Source of the DNA: Mesorhizobium sp.
Lineage (GTDB): Bacteria; Pseudomonadota; Alphaproteobacteria; Rhizobiales; Rhizobiaceae
Direction: 5' to 3'
DNA: 64,000 bases
Assembly (NCBI GenBank): GCA_004963905.1
Contig: SUGL01000030.1
Location: 1-64,000, forward strand
Shown here piece by piece: positions 16,246 through 25,661 of the stretch (the stretch's first letter is position 1; the number at the start of each line of letters is the position of its first letter). A program made the translations under genes and the position numbers. Below the pieces are notes generated by a model. It saw only the letters and a program-made list of their open reading frames with translations, was not told the origin of the DNA and ran no database searches.

Positions 16246-17304
16246 ATGGACACACGCATCACCGAGGGGACGAAAGCGATGGCGGGGCCGAAGGACGCCA
16301 CGGAGCTCTCGCCCGAAGGCATCTTGCAGCTGGGCCTCGGCTTCTGGGCCTCGAAGACGTTGCTGAGCGCCGCCGAGCTAGGCCTGTTCACCGAGCTGGC
16401 CGCCGGCCCGCTCGACGGGGAGACGCTGCGACAGCGTCTTGGCTTGCATGAGCGCGGCGCGCGCGATTTCTTCGATGCGCTGGTCGCGCTGCGCATGCTG
16501 GAGCGCGACGGCGGCGTCTACCGCAACACCGCCGCGACCGAGCGCTACCTCGACCGCAACAAGTCGACTTATGTCGGCGGCATGCTCGCCGGGGCAGGGC
16601 GGCGGCTCTACGCGAACTGGGGCTCGCTCACCGAAGCGCTCAGGACCGGCAAACCGCAAAACGGCACCGCAGACGGCGAGGACCTCTTCGAGATGCTGTT
16701 TTCGGACCCGGAGAAGGTGGAGATGTTCGCTAAGGCGATGAGCGGCGGCAGCCTGCAGGCGGCGGAAGCGCTCGCCCGCCGGTTTCCCTGGGCGAACTAC
16801 GACACCTTCATCGACATCGGCACGGCCGAAGGCAGGCTTCCGGTCGAGGTCGGCCGCCTCCATTCGCATCTCACCGGTGGCGGTTTCGACCTGCCGCCGA
16901 TGCGGCCGGTGTTCGAGGCCTATGTCGAGCAGCATGCGCTGGCGGACAGGCTGAGCTTCTATTCCGGCGACTTCCTCGCCGGGCCGCTGCCTTCCGCCGA
17001 GGTGCTGGTGATGGGTCACATCCTCCACGACTGGAACCTGGAGGTGAAGCGCGAGCTGCTTGCCAAGGCTTGGTCGGCGCTGCCGAAGGGCGGCGCGCTC
17101 ATCGTCTACGACCAGATCATCGATGACGAGCGGCGGGAGAATGCCGCGGGGCTGCTGATGAGCCTCAACATGCTGGTCAATACCAATGGCGGCTTCGACT
17201 ACACCCGCGCCGAGGGCATCGGCTGGGTACGGGAGGCCGGTTTTGCCGAGGTCCGTTGCGAGCATCTCGCCGGCCCCACCTCGATCATCGTCGGGATCAA
17301 ATGA
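16246..17304 (+). CDS. O-methyltransferase family 2 protein
   Basis: A 352-residue SAM-dependent methyltransferase of the plant COMT/acetylserotonin methyltransferase superfamily. The N-terminal winged-helix dimerisation domain (about 20-110) begins GILQLGLGFWASKTLLSAAE. The catalytic domain has the SAM motif FIDIGTAEGRLPVEVG (the usual GGG is GTAEG), FDLPPMRPVFE and the catalytic-base region MGHILHDWN. The start at 16246 follows CCAGGAGGATCGTC, a strong ribosome site. It is followed by a second methyltransferase after 63 bp. The acceptor, probably a hydroxylated aromatic compound, cannot be told from the sequence. Confidence 0.85.
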   Translation: MDTRITEGTKAMAGPKDATELSPEGILQLGLGFWASKTLLSAAELGLFTELAAGPLDGETLRQRLGLHERGARDFFDALVALRMLERDGGVYRNTAATERYLDRNKSTYVGGMLAGAGRRLYANWGSLTEALRTGKPQNGTADGEDLFEMLFSDPEKVEMFAKAMSGGSLQAAEALARRFPWANYDTFIDIGTAEGRLPVEVGRLHSHLTGGGFDLPPMRPVFEAYVEQHALADRLSFYSGDFLAGPLPSAEVLVMGHILHDWNLEVKRELLAKAWSALPKGGALIVYDQIIDDERRENAAGLLMSLNMLVNTNGGFDYTRAEGIGWVREAGFAEVRCEHLAGPTSIIVGIK

Positions 17305-17367
17305 CCAGTGTCCGCCGGCCGGTCGACGAACACCGATCAGACTTCTCAGCGAAGAGGAGAGATTTTC

Positions 17368-18261
17368 ATGGAAAAGAGACTTGCCAATCCTGTCGTGAGT
17401 GCCGATGCGCCCGCAACCGACCCGCGCCCCTATGCGCTGGGCTACTCCAGCCACGAACTGCAGCGGCTGGAGCTGCAGGGCGCGTTGATCCGCGACTTTA
17501 CCGAAGATGTGCTGCGCCGGGCCGGAATTCGGCCGGGCATGCGCGTGCTCGACGTCGGGTGCGGCGTGGGCGACGTGTCGCTGCTGGCCGCAAAGCTGGT
17601 CGGCCCTCGCGGCATGGTGCTTGGCGTCGACCGTTCGGCGGACGCCACAGCGATGGCGGAGCGTCGCGCCGTCGAAACCGGGCGATGCTACTGGACCAGG
17701 TTTGCCACGGAGGATCTCGACGCTTTCGCATGCGACGAAACCTTCGATGCCGTGATCGGCCGGCTCGTCCTGATGTATCTGCCCGATCCGTCCGCTACAC
17801 TCAGGCGGCTTGTAGGCCATGTCAGGCCGGGCGGCATCGTCGCCTTCCAGGAACTGGCCATGCCGCTCACGCGCAGCTTTCCCGAGGGACCGTTGTTCAG
17901 CCGGTGCGTCAGCTGGATATCCGACACCATCGAGCGCGCCGGGTTCGAGATCGACATGGGCAGCAGGCTGCCGATGACCTTCGCTGCCGCGGGGCTCCCG
18001 GCGCCGCAGATGATTTCAGCCGGCCTTGCCGGCAGCGGGCCTGCCTCGCCGCTCTACAACTATATCTCGCAGACCTTGCGCAGCCTGCTGCCGATGGCCG
18101 AGCGCCTGGGCATCGCGACCGCCGAAGAGATCGGGATCGACACCTTGGCCGAACGGTTGTGCCGCGAAGCGGTCGAGCAGCGGTCTTGCGTGATGACGCC
18201 GCCCTTAGTCGGCGCATGGACGACCATGCCGGGATGGTGGGACGCGGCGCGCGTCGAATAG
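17368..18261 (+). CDS. class I SAM-dependent methyltransferase
   Basis: A 297-residue methyltransferase of the UbiE/Methyltransf_11-25 type. Motif I is VLDVGCGVGDVSLLAAKLVG, followed by VLGVDRS, the post-I region FDAVIGRLVLMYLPDP and HVRPGGIVAFQE. ATG 17368 is preferred because GAGGAGAGA lies 7 nt upstream and the upstream in-frame extension is poorly conserved in character. The C-terminal 120 residues form a variable substrate cap. It probably belongs to one operon with the O-methyltransferase at 16246. Confidence 0.85.
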   Translation: MEKRLANPVVSADAPATDPRPYALGYSSHELQRLELQGALIRDFTEDVLRRAGIRPGMRVLDVGCGVGDVSLLAAKLVGPRGMVLGVDRSADATAMAERRAVETGRCYWTRFATEDLDAFACDETFDAVIGRLVLMYLPDPSATLRRLVGHVRPGGIVAFQELAMPLTRSFPEGPLFSRCVSWISDTIERAGFEIDMGSRLPMTFAAAGLPAPQMISAGLAGSGPASPLYNYISQTLRSLLPMAERLGIATAEEIGIDTLAERLCREAVEQRSCVMTPPLVGAWTTMPGWWDAARVE

Positions 18262-18314
18262 CCTATCGCCCGTTGCCGGGAGATGGCCGCCAGGCACGGC
18301 GCGGCAGTGCAGGC

Positions 18315-19127
18315 CTACTGAATGTCCATCGCTGCAATGCGCGGGTCGAGGCTCATGCTGACTTCCGTCACCAGCTTGCGGCGCAGCGCCGTGATGTAGT
18401 CGCGCGGCCCCGCCGACGAAACCACGAAGGCCTGGGAGCCGCCGATGACGGACTGCGCAAAATAGGACGCCAGCGGCTGCCCGGGGCCTTCGTCGTCCGC
18501 TGGAATGGCGATCGCGTTGATCGTGTATCCCTTAGCGATTGCATTCTGCCGGCTCGGCTGAACGGGCAGCCCGTCATTGTTCTCGCCGTTGGAAGAGATA
18601 TCGATCACCTTCTTCATCGCATTGCCCGGAAACCGGTCGAGCAGAAGGCTTCCGACATCGATGGCCGCCGAGACCGATGTTCCGCCGCGGCCTCGGCGGA
18701 AATGGCCGGTGTCGCCGTGCTTCCTGATCACCGACGCGGCCGCCTTGGCGTCTTCCAGGCCGCAGATACGCGTCCACGGCAGCACCGTGCGCGAGTAGCC
18801 GGGACTCGACCATTCGAAATAAGCCACGCCGATGCAGCCGATGTAATTCTGGGAGATGGCCCTGATGATCTCGGGCGAGGTGAGCGCCGCGGCATGGCCC
18901 TCGCGCTGCAGATCGGCGATTTTGGGGTCGATCGAAGAGGAGAAGTCCACCGCGAAGACGACCGCGACGTCGACGTTCAGCACCGCACCGTCGACGTTGG
19001 CAGCATGCGCGGTCGGCACCCAAAACGCCACGGCGGCGAGCGCCGCCACCAGCAAGGAATGCGCAGGCTTTCGCGGCCCGGCAAACAGGAGCAGTACGTT
19101 GGCTATGAGCTTTGACATTCGCCGCAC
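18315..19127 (-). CDS. secreted DUF1194 protein with VWA-like metal site
   Basis: A 270-residue exported protein of the DUF1194 family. A long basic N-terminus leads into the signal segment SLLVAALAAVAFWVPTAHA. The mature part begins with a von Willebrand A-like fold: DVAVVFAVDFSSSID contains the DxSxS MIDAS motif, and GRGGTSVSAAIDVG supplies the conserved Thr. Function is unknown; the fold suggests metal-dependent protein binding in the periplasm. ATG 19118 (MSKL) is an alternative start. It is convergent with the methyltransferase and divergent from the BTAD regulator at 19194. Confidence 0.8.
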   Translation of the reverse strand: MRRMSKLIANVLLLFAGPRKPAHSLLVAALAAVAFWVPTAHAANVDGAVLNVDVAVVFAVDFSSSIDPKIADLQREGHAAALTSPEIIRAISQNYIGCIGVAYFEWSSPGYSRTVLPWTRICGLEDAKAAASVIRKHGDTGHFRRGRGGTSVSAAIDVGSLLLDRFPGNAMKKVIDISSNGENNDGLPVQPSRQNAIAKGYTINAIAIPADDEGPGQPLASYFAQSVIGGSQAFVVSSAGPRDYITALRRKLVTEVSMSLDPRIAAMDIQ

Positions 19128-19193
19128 CCCTCGACCGGAAACAAGCTGCCGCTAATTCAGCAAATCCTAAATCACATACCGTCACGGCAGCGC

Positions 19194-21245
19194 TTGGAGG
19201 TGGGGCTGCGCAGTTTCCGCGGCGTTAGTTTTGAGTTAGAATTTCGTCATTCTGAGAAGCTGTTTAAGCAAATGCGAAATGGGGCGGGCGTCGCCGGCAG
19301 CAAAGTCTCACTCTTCGGCGGTTTCCAGATTGAAAAGGAAGCTGGCGGTCCGGTTTGGCTGACCGGAAAGCGAGGCCCGGCGATCCTCGCCTATCTGGCC
19401 CGCTGTCCGGGCATGGCCGCGCCTCGCGAACGGCTGGCCGACCTGTTGTGGAGCGATAGCGACGGTGAGCACTCGCGCAACAGTTTGCGGCAGACGCTGA
19501 GCGTCCTGCGCCGGGATCTGTCGCGAGCCGGCATGGATATCGTCCATTCCCACAAGGAACTGATCGGCCTTGCACCGGATGCGGTGCGGGTTGACGTGGA
19601 GGATTTTGAAACCGGTCTTTCAGCCCGTTCCGCTCAGGAACTCCAAACGGCTCTGGCGCTTTACACCGGGCCGTTTCTCGACGGGTTCTACCTGGGCAGC
19701 AATGCTTTCGATGATTGGGCGGCTTCGGAACGTGAAAGGCTGCTGAGCCGTGCTCTTGAGTCCTTCGAGAGGCTCGCGCGCCTCGTGGATGCTGAGAGCG
19801 GTCTGGTCGTCGCGGATCGAATTCTGGCCATGGAGCCGACCCGGGAAGAATCCTATCGGCTGAAGATGGAACTGCTCATTGCCTGCGGCCAGCGGGACAA
19901 GGCCCTGCGAACCTTCGAAGCTTGCAGAAGCGTGTTCAAGAAGGAGTTCGGTGTCGACGTCAGCCCGGAGACCCGGGCGCTTTGGCAATCCCTTTCTTCC
20001 GCCGATACATCGCCAGGTCAGCAGCCTGCAAATGCGGTTCCGACTGGCCAGCGCCTCGGGCGTCCATCCATCAGTGTCGGCGACTTCGCCAATTTGACGG
20101 GAGAGCGAGGCGACGACTTCTTCGCCAAGGGTCTCGTTCATGACATCACCACGGCCCTCTCCGAGGTGGCCAACTATGTCGTTCTCTCGGGGCTCCCGCA
20201 CTTGGAGAGCGGCGAGGAGTCCAAGGTACCGACCACGCTGCGCGCCCGCTATACGCTCAACGGCAGCATCCAGAGGTCCGGGGACGAACTGAGGGTGAAC
20301 GTCCAGCTCGTCGATGCTGCCGGTGGTCACAATGTCTGGGCCCAGAAATTCGACGGCCATTCGGAGAACGCGCTCGAATTCCAGGACAGGATCGCACAGT
20401 CGGTTGTGCTGGCGGTCAGTCTCGAACTTCAGCTGACCAACTGGAAGGTTCGCGATAAGAGCCCGGCGGGCGTTCCGGAGGTGCGCTGGTTGGTGAATGC
20501 AGCGCTGATGAAGTATTTCGAGATGACCAGGGACTCGCTGCTGGAGTCGAAGGAACTCGCCGAGAAAGCGCTGTCGATCGCGCCGGAAAATGCTCGGGCA
20601 AAGCGGACATTGTCCATCGCGACCACCATGGGGCTCGCATTCGGCGCGCTGCCCGGCAAACGGGAGCATGTCGACAACGCGATCCGGCTTGCCGAAGATT
20701 CGGTGAGGGCTGTGCCGGACGATGAAATCGCCCGCTGCATCCTGTCTTTCGCCTATTTGAGTGACGGTCGGATCGACGAGGCGATTGTCGAATGCCGCCA
20801 CGCGGTCAGCCTCAATCCGAGCTATCCGAGCGGTCACGGCGATCTCGGCGAGCTCTACGGTCTGCGCGGCCAGGTGAGCGAAGCGCTGCGCTCGGCCAAT
20901 GAGGCGATCCGGCTCGGCACGCATGACGTCATCGACTTCTGGCGTCATCATGGACTGGCGGTCGCGCTGTTCGCCGGCGGCGACGACCGCCGGGCGCTCG
21001 AAGTCGCCCGCAAGGTGGTCAGGACAAAGCCGGGTTTCGTTCGCGGCGCCCTTTACTGGGCGGCCGCTGCTTCGGCGACCGGCAACAATGAAGAAGCCTC
21101 ACGCGCCATCCATCATTGCTTGTCGCAGCTTCCGCATCTCAACCTGGAGAATGTCTGCCCCGGCTTTCTGCCGCGCTATGTGCGGGATGATCATCACGCC
21201 CGGTTCCTTGAAATGCTGGCGCGGGCCGGGCTGCCGGAAGCCTAA
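19194..21245 (+). CDS. BTAD/SARP-type regulator with TolB-like and TPR domains
   Basis: A 683-residue one-component regulator. Domain order: a winged-helix SARP-like DNA-binding domain (about 35-125, with RERLADLLWSDSDGEHSRNS and LRQTLSVLRRDL); a bacterial transcriptional activation (BTAD) helical repeat domain (about 125-275, ending KKEFGVDVSPETRALW); a FlgO/TolB-N-like domain (about 290-430, SVGDFANLTGERGDDFFAKG); and TPR repeats to the end. Internal ATG 19272 (MRNGAG) is a plausible true start, just before the winged helix. It is paralogous to the proteins at 28940 and 34479-36471. Its stop codon overlaps the convergent TetR stop. Confidence 0.85.
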   Translation: MEVGLRSFRGVSFELEFRHSEKLFKQMRNGAGVAGSKVSLFGGFQIEKEAGGPVWLTGKRGPAILAYLARCPGMAAPRERLADLLWSDSDGEHSRNSLRQTLSVLRRDLSRAGMDIVHSHKELIGLAPDAVRVDVEDFETGLSARSAQELQTALALYTGPFLDGFYLGSNAFDDWAASERERLLSRALESFERLARLVDAESGLVVADRILAMEPTREESYRLKMELLIACGQRDKALRTFEACRSVFKKEFGVDVSPETRALWQSLSSADTSPGQQPANAVPTGQRLGRPSISVGDFANLTGERGDDFFAKGLVHDITTALSEVANYVVLSGLPHLESGEESKVPTTLRARYTLNGSIQRSGDELRVNVQLVDAAGGHNVWAQKFDGHSENALEFQDRIAQSVVLAVSLELQLTNWKVRDKSPAGVPEVRWLVNAALMKYFEMTRDSLLESKELAEKALSIAPENARAKRTLSIATTMGLAFGALPGKREHVDNAIRLAEDSVRAVPDDEIARCILSFAYLSDGRIDEAIVECRHAVSLNPSYPSGHGDLGELYGLRGQVSEALRSANEAIRLGTHDVIDFWRHHGLAVALFAGGDDRRALEVARKVVRTKPGFVRGALYWAAAASATGNNEEASRAIHHCLSQLPHLNLENVCPGFLPRYVRDDHHARFLEMLARAGLPEA

Positions 21246-21871
21246 TTTCCCGACACCGGAGCGCCGGCATCGCGCTCGTCTTCGAGCGCTGCCCGCACAA
21301 GTGCGTTGGCCGCCCACACCGACAGGGCCTCGCCTTCGGCCGCGCTTAAACCGCAGACGTCGCGTTGCACGATCAGCGCCTCCCAGCCGATCACCATGGC
21401 AAGGGCCCGGACGAGCTGGTTCCAGCGGTCGGGGGCCATCCCATCACGCAAGGGCGCCAGCGCCGACTCGATCCATTCGATGCGGCGATAGCCGCGGCGC
21501 GGCACGCCTTCCTCGGCCGGCGCGCCGTCCACGGTCAGGCGGATCAGCGAGCGCCCGAGACGTTCGACCTCGGGGCTGACGTGATGCAGCGCGCGGACCA
21601 GATGCTCGACGCGCGCTTCGCCGTCGTCGCTCGCCTGCTCGATGGCGCGGTCGACCGACGCTTGGCTGAGTGCGCCGACGGTCGCATCGAGCAGCAGTTG
21701 ATCGAAGCTCGGAAAATAGAGGTAGACGGTTCGTCGCGAGACGTCGGCCGCGGCGGCCACGTCGTTGACGGTCGGCGTCTCGCCGCGCGCGAGCAGCGCT
21801 ATCGCCGCGTCGACGATCGCTTTGCGGGTGCGACGCTTCTGTGCGGTGCGCAGGTGCGGATTGACATTCAT
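21242..21871 (-). CDS. TetR/AcrR-family transcriptional regulator
   Basis: A 209-residue repressor of typical length. The N-terminal HTH is clear at residues 13-60 (KRRTRKAIVDAAIALLARGE then VNDVAAAADVSRRTVYLYFP). The C-terminal ligand domain is of the kind seen in TetR proteins that regulate small detoxification genes. It is divergent from the cupin gene at 21951, with an inverted repeat between them. Its stop codon overlaps the stop of the convergent BTAD regulator (21242-21244 versus 21243-21245). Confidence 0.9.
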   Translation of the reverse strand: MNVNPHLRTAQKRRTRKAIVDAAIALLARGETPTVNDVAAAADVSRRTVYLYFPSFDQLLLDATVGALSQASVDRAIEQASDDGEARVEHLVRALHHVSPEVERLGRSLIRLTVDGAPAEEGVPRRGYRRIEWIESALAPLRDGMAPDRWNQLVRALAMVIGWEALIVQRDVCGLSAAEGEALSVWAANALVRAALEDERDAGAPVSGN

Positions 21872-21890
21872 GCAAGCTAAGTATACCGGA

Positions 21891-21905
21891 GTGCATTAAT
21901 TGCAC
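21891..21905. promoter_or_regulatory. inverted repeat, putative TetR operator
   Basis: GTGCA and TGCAC arms around a short TTAAT spacer; a third GTGCA follows a few bases later. It lies in the 79-bp TetR/cupin intergenic region, the expected place for autoregulation and control of the cupin gene. Exact ends may be off by one base. Confidence 0.55.
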
Positions 21906-21950
21906 AAGAGTGCAATATCGATGTCGGGTACATTTGAAAAGGGGGCTTTC

Positions 21951-22475
21951 ATGACAATCTCCAGCCATACCGCCGCCGACGCCCGTTTCCTCGGGCCGGG
22001 CGAGGGGGAAGCGATCTGGTTTCTGAGGAACCGCATGACGGTGAAGGCGACCGAGGCCAGCACGGGAGGCGGCTTTGGCCTGCTCGAATCGCTGATCGCG
22101 CCGGGTTTCTCGCCGCCGCTGCACGTCCATCACCGCGAGGACGAGTCCTTCTATGTGCTGGAAGGAGAACTGACGATGAAATGCGGCGATCACACCTTCC
22201 GGGCGACCGCGGGCTCGTTCGTATTCCTGCCGAGAAACGTTCCCCACACTTTCGTGGTCGAGGGCGACAAGCCGGCGCGCATGCTGACGCTGCTGACGCC
22301 GGGTGGCGGCGAGGGCGTTTTCATCGACGCAGGCCGGCCGGCGGAGGCGGAAGGACTGCCGCCGGCGACGCCCCCCGACATCGAGGCTCTGAAGCGCGTA
22401 AGCGCCCGCTATGCGGCTGAGATCGTCGGGCCTCCCATGGCGCCGACTGCCAGCCGTGCCGCGGCCAGCGCTTAG
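21951..22475 (+). CDS. cupin-domain protein
   Basis: A 174-residue single-domain cupin. Motif 1 is PPLHVHHREDESFYVLEGE, with two His and a Glu as metal ligands, and motif 2 is FVFLPRNVPHTFVV. Family members are quercetinase-like dioxygenases, isomerases or sugar-binding proteins; the substrate is not evident. ATG 21951 is preferred to the in-frame TTG and ATG codons upstream because AAAAGGGGG precedes it and the upstream codons overlap the operator. It is divergent from and probably controlled by the TetR protein. It resembles the cupin at 39175 in both metal-site motifs. Confidence 0.85.
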   Translation: MTISSHTAADARFLGPGEGEAIWFLRNRMTVKATEASTGGGFGLLESLIAPGFSPPLHVHHREDESFYVLEGELTMKCGDHTFRATAGSFVFLPRNVPHTFVVEGDKPARMLTLLTPGGGEGVFIDAGRPAEAEGLPPATPPDIEALKRVSARYAAEIVGPPMAPTASRAAASA

Positions 22476-22480
22476 CTCGG

Positions 22481-23281
22481 CTACAGATGCACGTAAGCCG
22501 TCAGCGGCAGATGATCGGAGGCGACCCGCGACAGCGGCGTGTCATGCGCTTCGACGGCTGACACCATGCCGTGCCGGTTGCCCATGATCCGGTCGAGCGC
22601 CAGCACCGGCAAGCCGGAGGGAAAGGTGGGCACGGCCGGCGGCGTGTGGCCGAAGGTCGTGTGCAGCGTGTTCAGCGCCGACCGGTTGCCGAGCCGCCAT
22701 TCATTGAGGTCGCCGAGCAACAGCGTCGGCCTTTCATCGGCGCTGCTCATGATGTCGAGCACGACGCGGGCCTGTTCCGAGCGCGAGCGGCGCAGCAGGC
22801 CGAGATGGGCGGCGATGACGCGTAGCGTCCGGTTCTCGTCGAGATCGATCTCGGCGATCAGCGCCCCGCGCGGCTCCAGGCCCGGCAGCTTGATCTGATG
22901 AACGTCGCGCACGGTGCCGCGCTTGAACAGAAGCACGTTGCCGCGCCAGCCATGCGCCTTGCCGTTTCCGCTGACCGGCACCGGCACCAGTCCCGTTTCG
23001 ATTTCGAGACGGTTGAGGTCGAGCAGACCGGCGCGATCGCCGAAGCGGTTGTCGGCCTCCTGCAGCGCGATCACGTCAGGACTGATCTCGCGGATGACGC
23101 GCGCGGTCCGTTCGGGGTCGAATTTGCGGTCGGTGCCGATGCATTTGTGGACGTTGTAGGAGGCGACCACCATCTCGGCGCCCTCTATCCGCTTGCGCGG
23201 CGTCGACATCGCCTTGCGCATCTTTCTGCCGCGGATCGACAGGAGCACGGTCTCCGGAAGGCTGCGTCCGTTTCTCTCCAT
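22481..23281 (-). CDS. endonuclease/exonuclease/phosphatase family protein
   Basis: A 266-residue member of the EEP superfamily. Catalytic motifs in order: ASYNVHKCIG (Asn), VIALQEADN (metal-binding Glu), HLGLLRRSRSEQ, LLLGDLNEW (Asp/Asn pair) and the terminal SDHLPLTA (Asp-His). These are the residues of a Mg-dependent phosphodiesterase or nuclease. It follows the cardiolipin synthase gene on the same strand after 24 bp, the usual arrangement of this pair in proteobacteria, so a role in phospholipid turnover is likely. ATG 23206 (MSTPRK) could be the true start. Confidence 0.85.
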   Translation of the reverse strand: MERNGRSLPETVLLSIRGRKMRKAMSTPRKRIEGAEMVVASYNVHKCIGTDRKFDPERTARVIREISPDVIALQEADNRFGDRAGLLDLNRLEIETGLVPVPVSGNGKAHGWRGNVLLFKRGTVRDVHQIKLPGLEPRGALIAEIDLDENRTLRVIAAHLGLLRRSRSEQARVVLDIMSSADERPTLLLGDLNEWRLGNRSALNTLHTTFGHTPPAVPTFPSGLPVLALDRIMGNRHGMVSAVEAHDTPLSRVASDHLPLTAYVHL

Positions 23282-23305
23282 GGGTCTGCTGCTCGTCTTC
23301 CTCGT

Positions 23306-24802
23306 CTATAGATAGGGCGATCCCAGCCACAGCAATCGGTCGAAAACGCGAATGACGAACGGCCGCGCCTTCAGCGTCTGCAGTGTCACCTCTTGCGCGG
23401 ACGAGATCGCGGCGCCGATGCGGGCATCGATCTCGGCGGCGAAATTGGCGTCCAGGATCTCCATGTCGATCTCGAAATTCAGCCTCAGCGAGCGGGCGTC
23501 GAGGTTTGACGAGCCGACATACGCCCACACGCCGTCGATGGCCATCAGCTTGGAATGGTCGAACGGGCCTTCGTGGCGCCAGACGCGGCAATAATGCTTC
23601 AGCACCTGATCGAACTGCGCCGTCATCGCATGATCGACCAGGAAAAGATTGTTCACCGCCGGCACCACGATGTCGATTTCGACGCCGCGCCGGCCGGCCG
23701 TGGTCAGCGCGCTGATCAGCTCGCGGTCCGGCAGGAAATAGGGCGACATGATACGGATCGATTTGCGTGCGACCGAGAACGCCCCCATCAAGAGCTTGTG
23801 GTTGGTTTCGTTCGAGGCATCCGGGCCCGTCGCCACGGCTCTGACCAGCATCGGCTGGCCGGGCGGCGGCGCGCCGCGTTCGATTGGCCAGATATCGCCT
23901 TTCAGCGCCTCGTTGCCGGCGAAGCGCCAGTCTTCGGCGGCGACCGAGAACAGGTCGGCCACCACCGGTCCGGTGACTTCGAAATGCGTGTCCCTGGAGC
24001 TGTCGGAGCCGGCGAACTCGGCCGAGAATCCCTTGCGGATGTTCATGCCTCCAGTGAACGCCACCGTGCCGTCGACGACCAGGATCTTCCTGTGGGTCCT
24101 GAGATTGGCATAGGGAAGTCTCAAGCCCATGACGATCTTGCCGTTGAAGAGGTCGACGGCGACGTCGGCTTCCTTGAGCTGGTGGAGAATGCTCGGCACG
24201 GAATAGCGCACGCCGACGGCGTCGATCAGCACGCGCACCGCGACGCCGCGTTTGACCGCGCCGGCCAGCGAATGGACGAACATCTGCCCGACGGCGTCGT
24301 TGTCGAAAATATAGGTCTCGAGAAGCACGCTCTTTTGCGCGCCGTCGATCGCCCGGCACATCGCCGCATAGGCCTCGTCGCCGGTCTCGAGCACGGCGAT
24401 CGCGTTTCCCGAAGTCAGCGGCCGCCGCGCCACCCTGTCGCCGAGCGTCTTCAATCCGATGAAGCGCTGGCCGTACTGAGCTTCGATCAGCGCCTCCACC
24501 GCCACGTCGCGGTCATGCCGTGCCTCGGCGGCCTCGCCGGTCACCGGCCGCAGGGCGCTGATCGTCGCGCGGCGGATGCGGTTGATGCCGGCGATGGCAT
24601 AGATGATGGCGCCGAGGAAGGGCGACAAAAGCATCACGCCGACCCAGCCGGTGGCGGCGCGCACATCCTCCTTCGTCATGATGGCATGGACGATGCCGAC
24701 GGCCGCCATAGCCAACGACAGGAGAAGGATAAGTGTAGACCAGTGACTCGCAATCGTCTGCAACATCGGCCCGACTATCGGGCGAGCGGATGCGGAACGC
24801 AA
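23306..24802 (-). CDS. cls: cardiolipin synthase, phospholipase D family
   Basis: A 498-residue inner-membrane enzyme that makes cardiolipin from phosphatidylglycerol. Two N-terminal transmembrane helices (about 22-42 and 52-72) are followed by two HKD phospholipase D motifs, His237-x-Lys-x4-Asp244 (HRKILVVD) and His416-x-Lys-x4-Asp423 (HSKLMAID), each with the downstream GG/GS-x-N element (GGMNIRKG, GSSNLDARS). The likely start is ATG 24766 (MLQTIASHW), which puts the first helix at the N-terminus. It is followed by the EEP phosphatase, probably as one operon. Other PLD-family activities are possible, but the membrane helices and spacing fit Cls. Confidence 0.9.
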   Translation of the reverse strand: MRSASARPIVGPMLQTIASHWSTLILLLSLAMAAVGIVHAIMTKEDVRAATGWVGVMLLSPFLGAIIYAIAGINRIRRATISALRPVTGEAAEARHDRDVAVEALIEAQYGQRFIGLKTLGDRVARRPLTSGNAIAVLETGDEAYAAMCRAIDGAQKSVLLETYIFDNDAVGQMFVHSLAGAVKRGVAVRVLIDAVGVRYSVPSILHQLKEADVAVDLFNGKIVMGLRLPYANLRTHRKILVVDGTVAFTGGMNIRKGFSAEFAGSDSSRDTHFEVTGPVVADLFSVAAEDWRFAGNEALKGDIWPIERGAPPPGQPMLVRAVATGPDASNETNHKLLMGAFSVARKSIRIMSPYFLPDRELISALTTAGRRGVEIDIVVPAVNNLFLVDHAMTAQFDQVLKHYCRVWRHEGPFDHSKLMAIDGVWAYVGSSNLDARSLRLNFEIDMEILDANFAAEIDARIGAAISSAQEVTLQTLKARPFVIRVFDRLLWLGSPYL

Positions 24803-24887
24803 TGCGGCAGGTCAAGGCGATCCAGGGCTCGAAGCGTTCTGATTGCCCGGATACTGGTGGCTTTGCTGCGAGACCGCTCCGGGGTGT

Positions 24888-25580
24888 CTACTCGTAGCGA
24901 TCGTGACGGCGTACCCAGTCCATTCCCTCGGCTTCGTTGCGACCCTTCGGAGCGAGATCGAGCATATTGTAGGTGCCCATCATCACCTCGACGCCGCGCC
25001 CGTAGGTGGAGTAGGTGCGGAAGATATTTCCCGCCTCGTCCTTGAAAAAGGCGCTGACGCCAGGCCATTCCTCGCCAGTCCCCGACCACTCGCCGAAATT
25101 GTAGTCGATGTGCCCACTGGCGATTTCCTCGGGTGTGAAGCTGACGCGGAAGTCGTAGTTGAAGTCGTTGCCGAAGGACGACACCCATTTGAACTGCCAG
25201 CCCATGCGTCTGCGGTAGCGCTCGATCTCGGCGAGCGGCGCGCGCGAGACGGCGATCATGGTGACATCGTGATTCGCCAGATGCATGTTCATGCCGTCGG
25301 TGTGATCGGCCATGAAGGAGCAGCTCGGGCAGCCTTCCTTCCATCCCGGCGCGAACATGAAATGTTGCACCAGGAGTTGCGATCGGCCGTCGAAGAGATC
25401 GGCGAGCGAGCATGGGCCATCTGGTGTGTCGAACACGTATTCCTTGTCGATGCGCACCCATGGCAGGACGAGTCGCTCCCGCGCGACCTTGTCGCGAAGA
25501 CGAGTGAGTTCCTTCTCCGCTTTCAGGAGGTCCCGGCGGGCGGTCAGCCAGTCATCGCGTGAAACAACAGCGTGTTGCAT
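24888..25580 (-). CDS. DUF899 thioredoxin-fold protein
   Basis: A 230-residue protein of the DUF899 family (predicted dithiol-disulphide oxidoreductases). The conserved N-terminal helix region (KAEKELTRLRDKVARER) leads to LPWVRIDKEYVF and the thioredoxin-like segment with a CPSC pair (GWKEGCPSCSFMADH). The C-terminal half has the family signatures FRVSFTP and the FFKDEAGNIFRTYSTYGRG stretch. Together with the DUF899 paralogue at 26023 it flanks a small membrane protein and faces a regulator at 26903. Biochemical function is unknown. Confidence 0.85.
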   Translation of the reverse strand: MQHAVVSRDDWLTARRDLLKAEKELTRLRDKVARERLVLPWVRIDKEYVFDTPDGPCSLADLFDGRSQLLVQHFMFAPGWKEGCPSCSFMADHTDGMNMHLANHDVTMIAVSRAPLAEIERYRRRMGWQFKWVSSFGNDFNYDFRVSFTPEEIASGHIDYNFGEWSGTGEEWPGVSAFFKDEAGNIFRTYSTYGRGVEVMMGTYNMLDLAPKGRNEAEGMDWVRRHDRYE

Positions 25581-25661
25581 TATCAGTCTCCTTCAGTTTG
25601 GAGGTTGCAGTGCTGCGAATGGAAGGAAAGACGCTCAGCCGCGGGCCATACTCCGCTTGTT

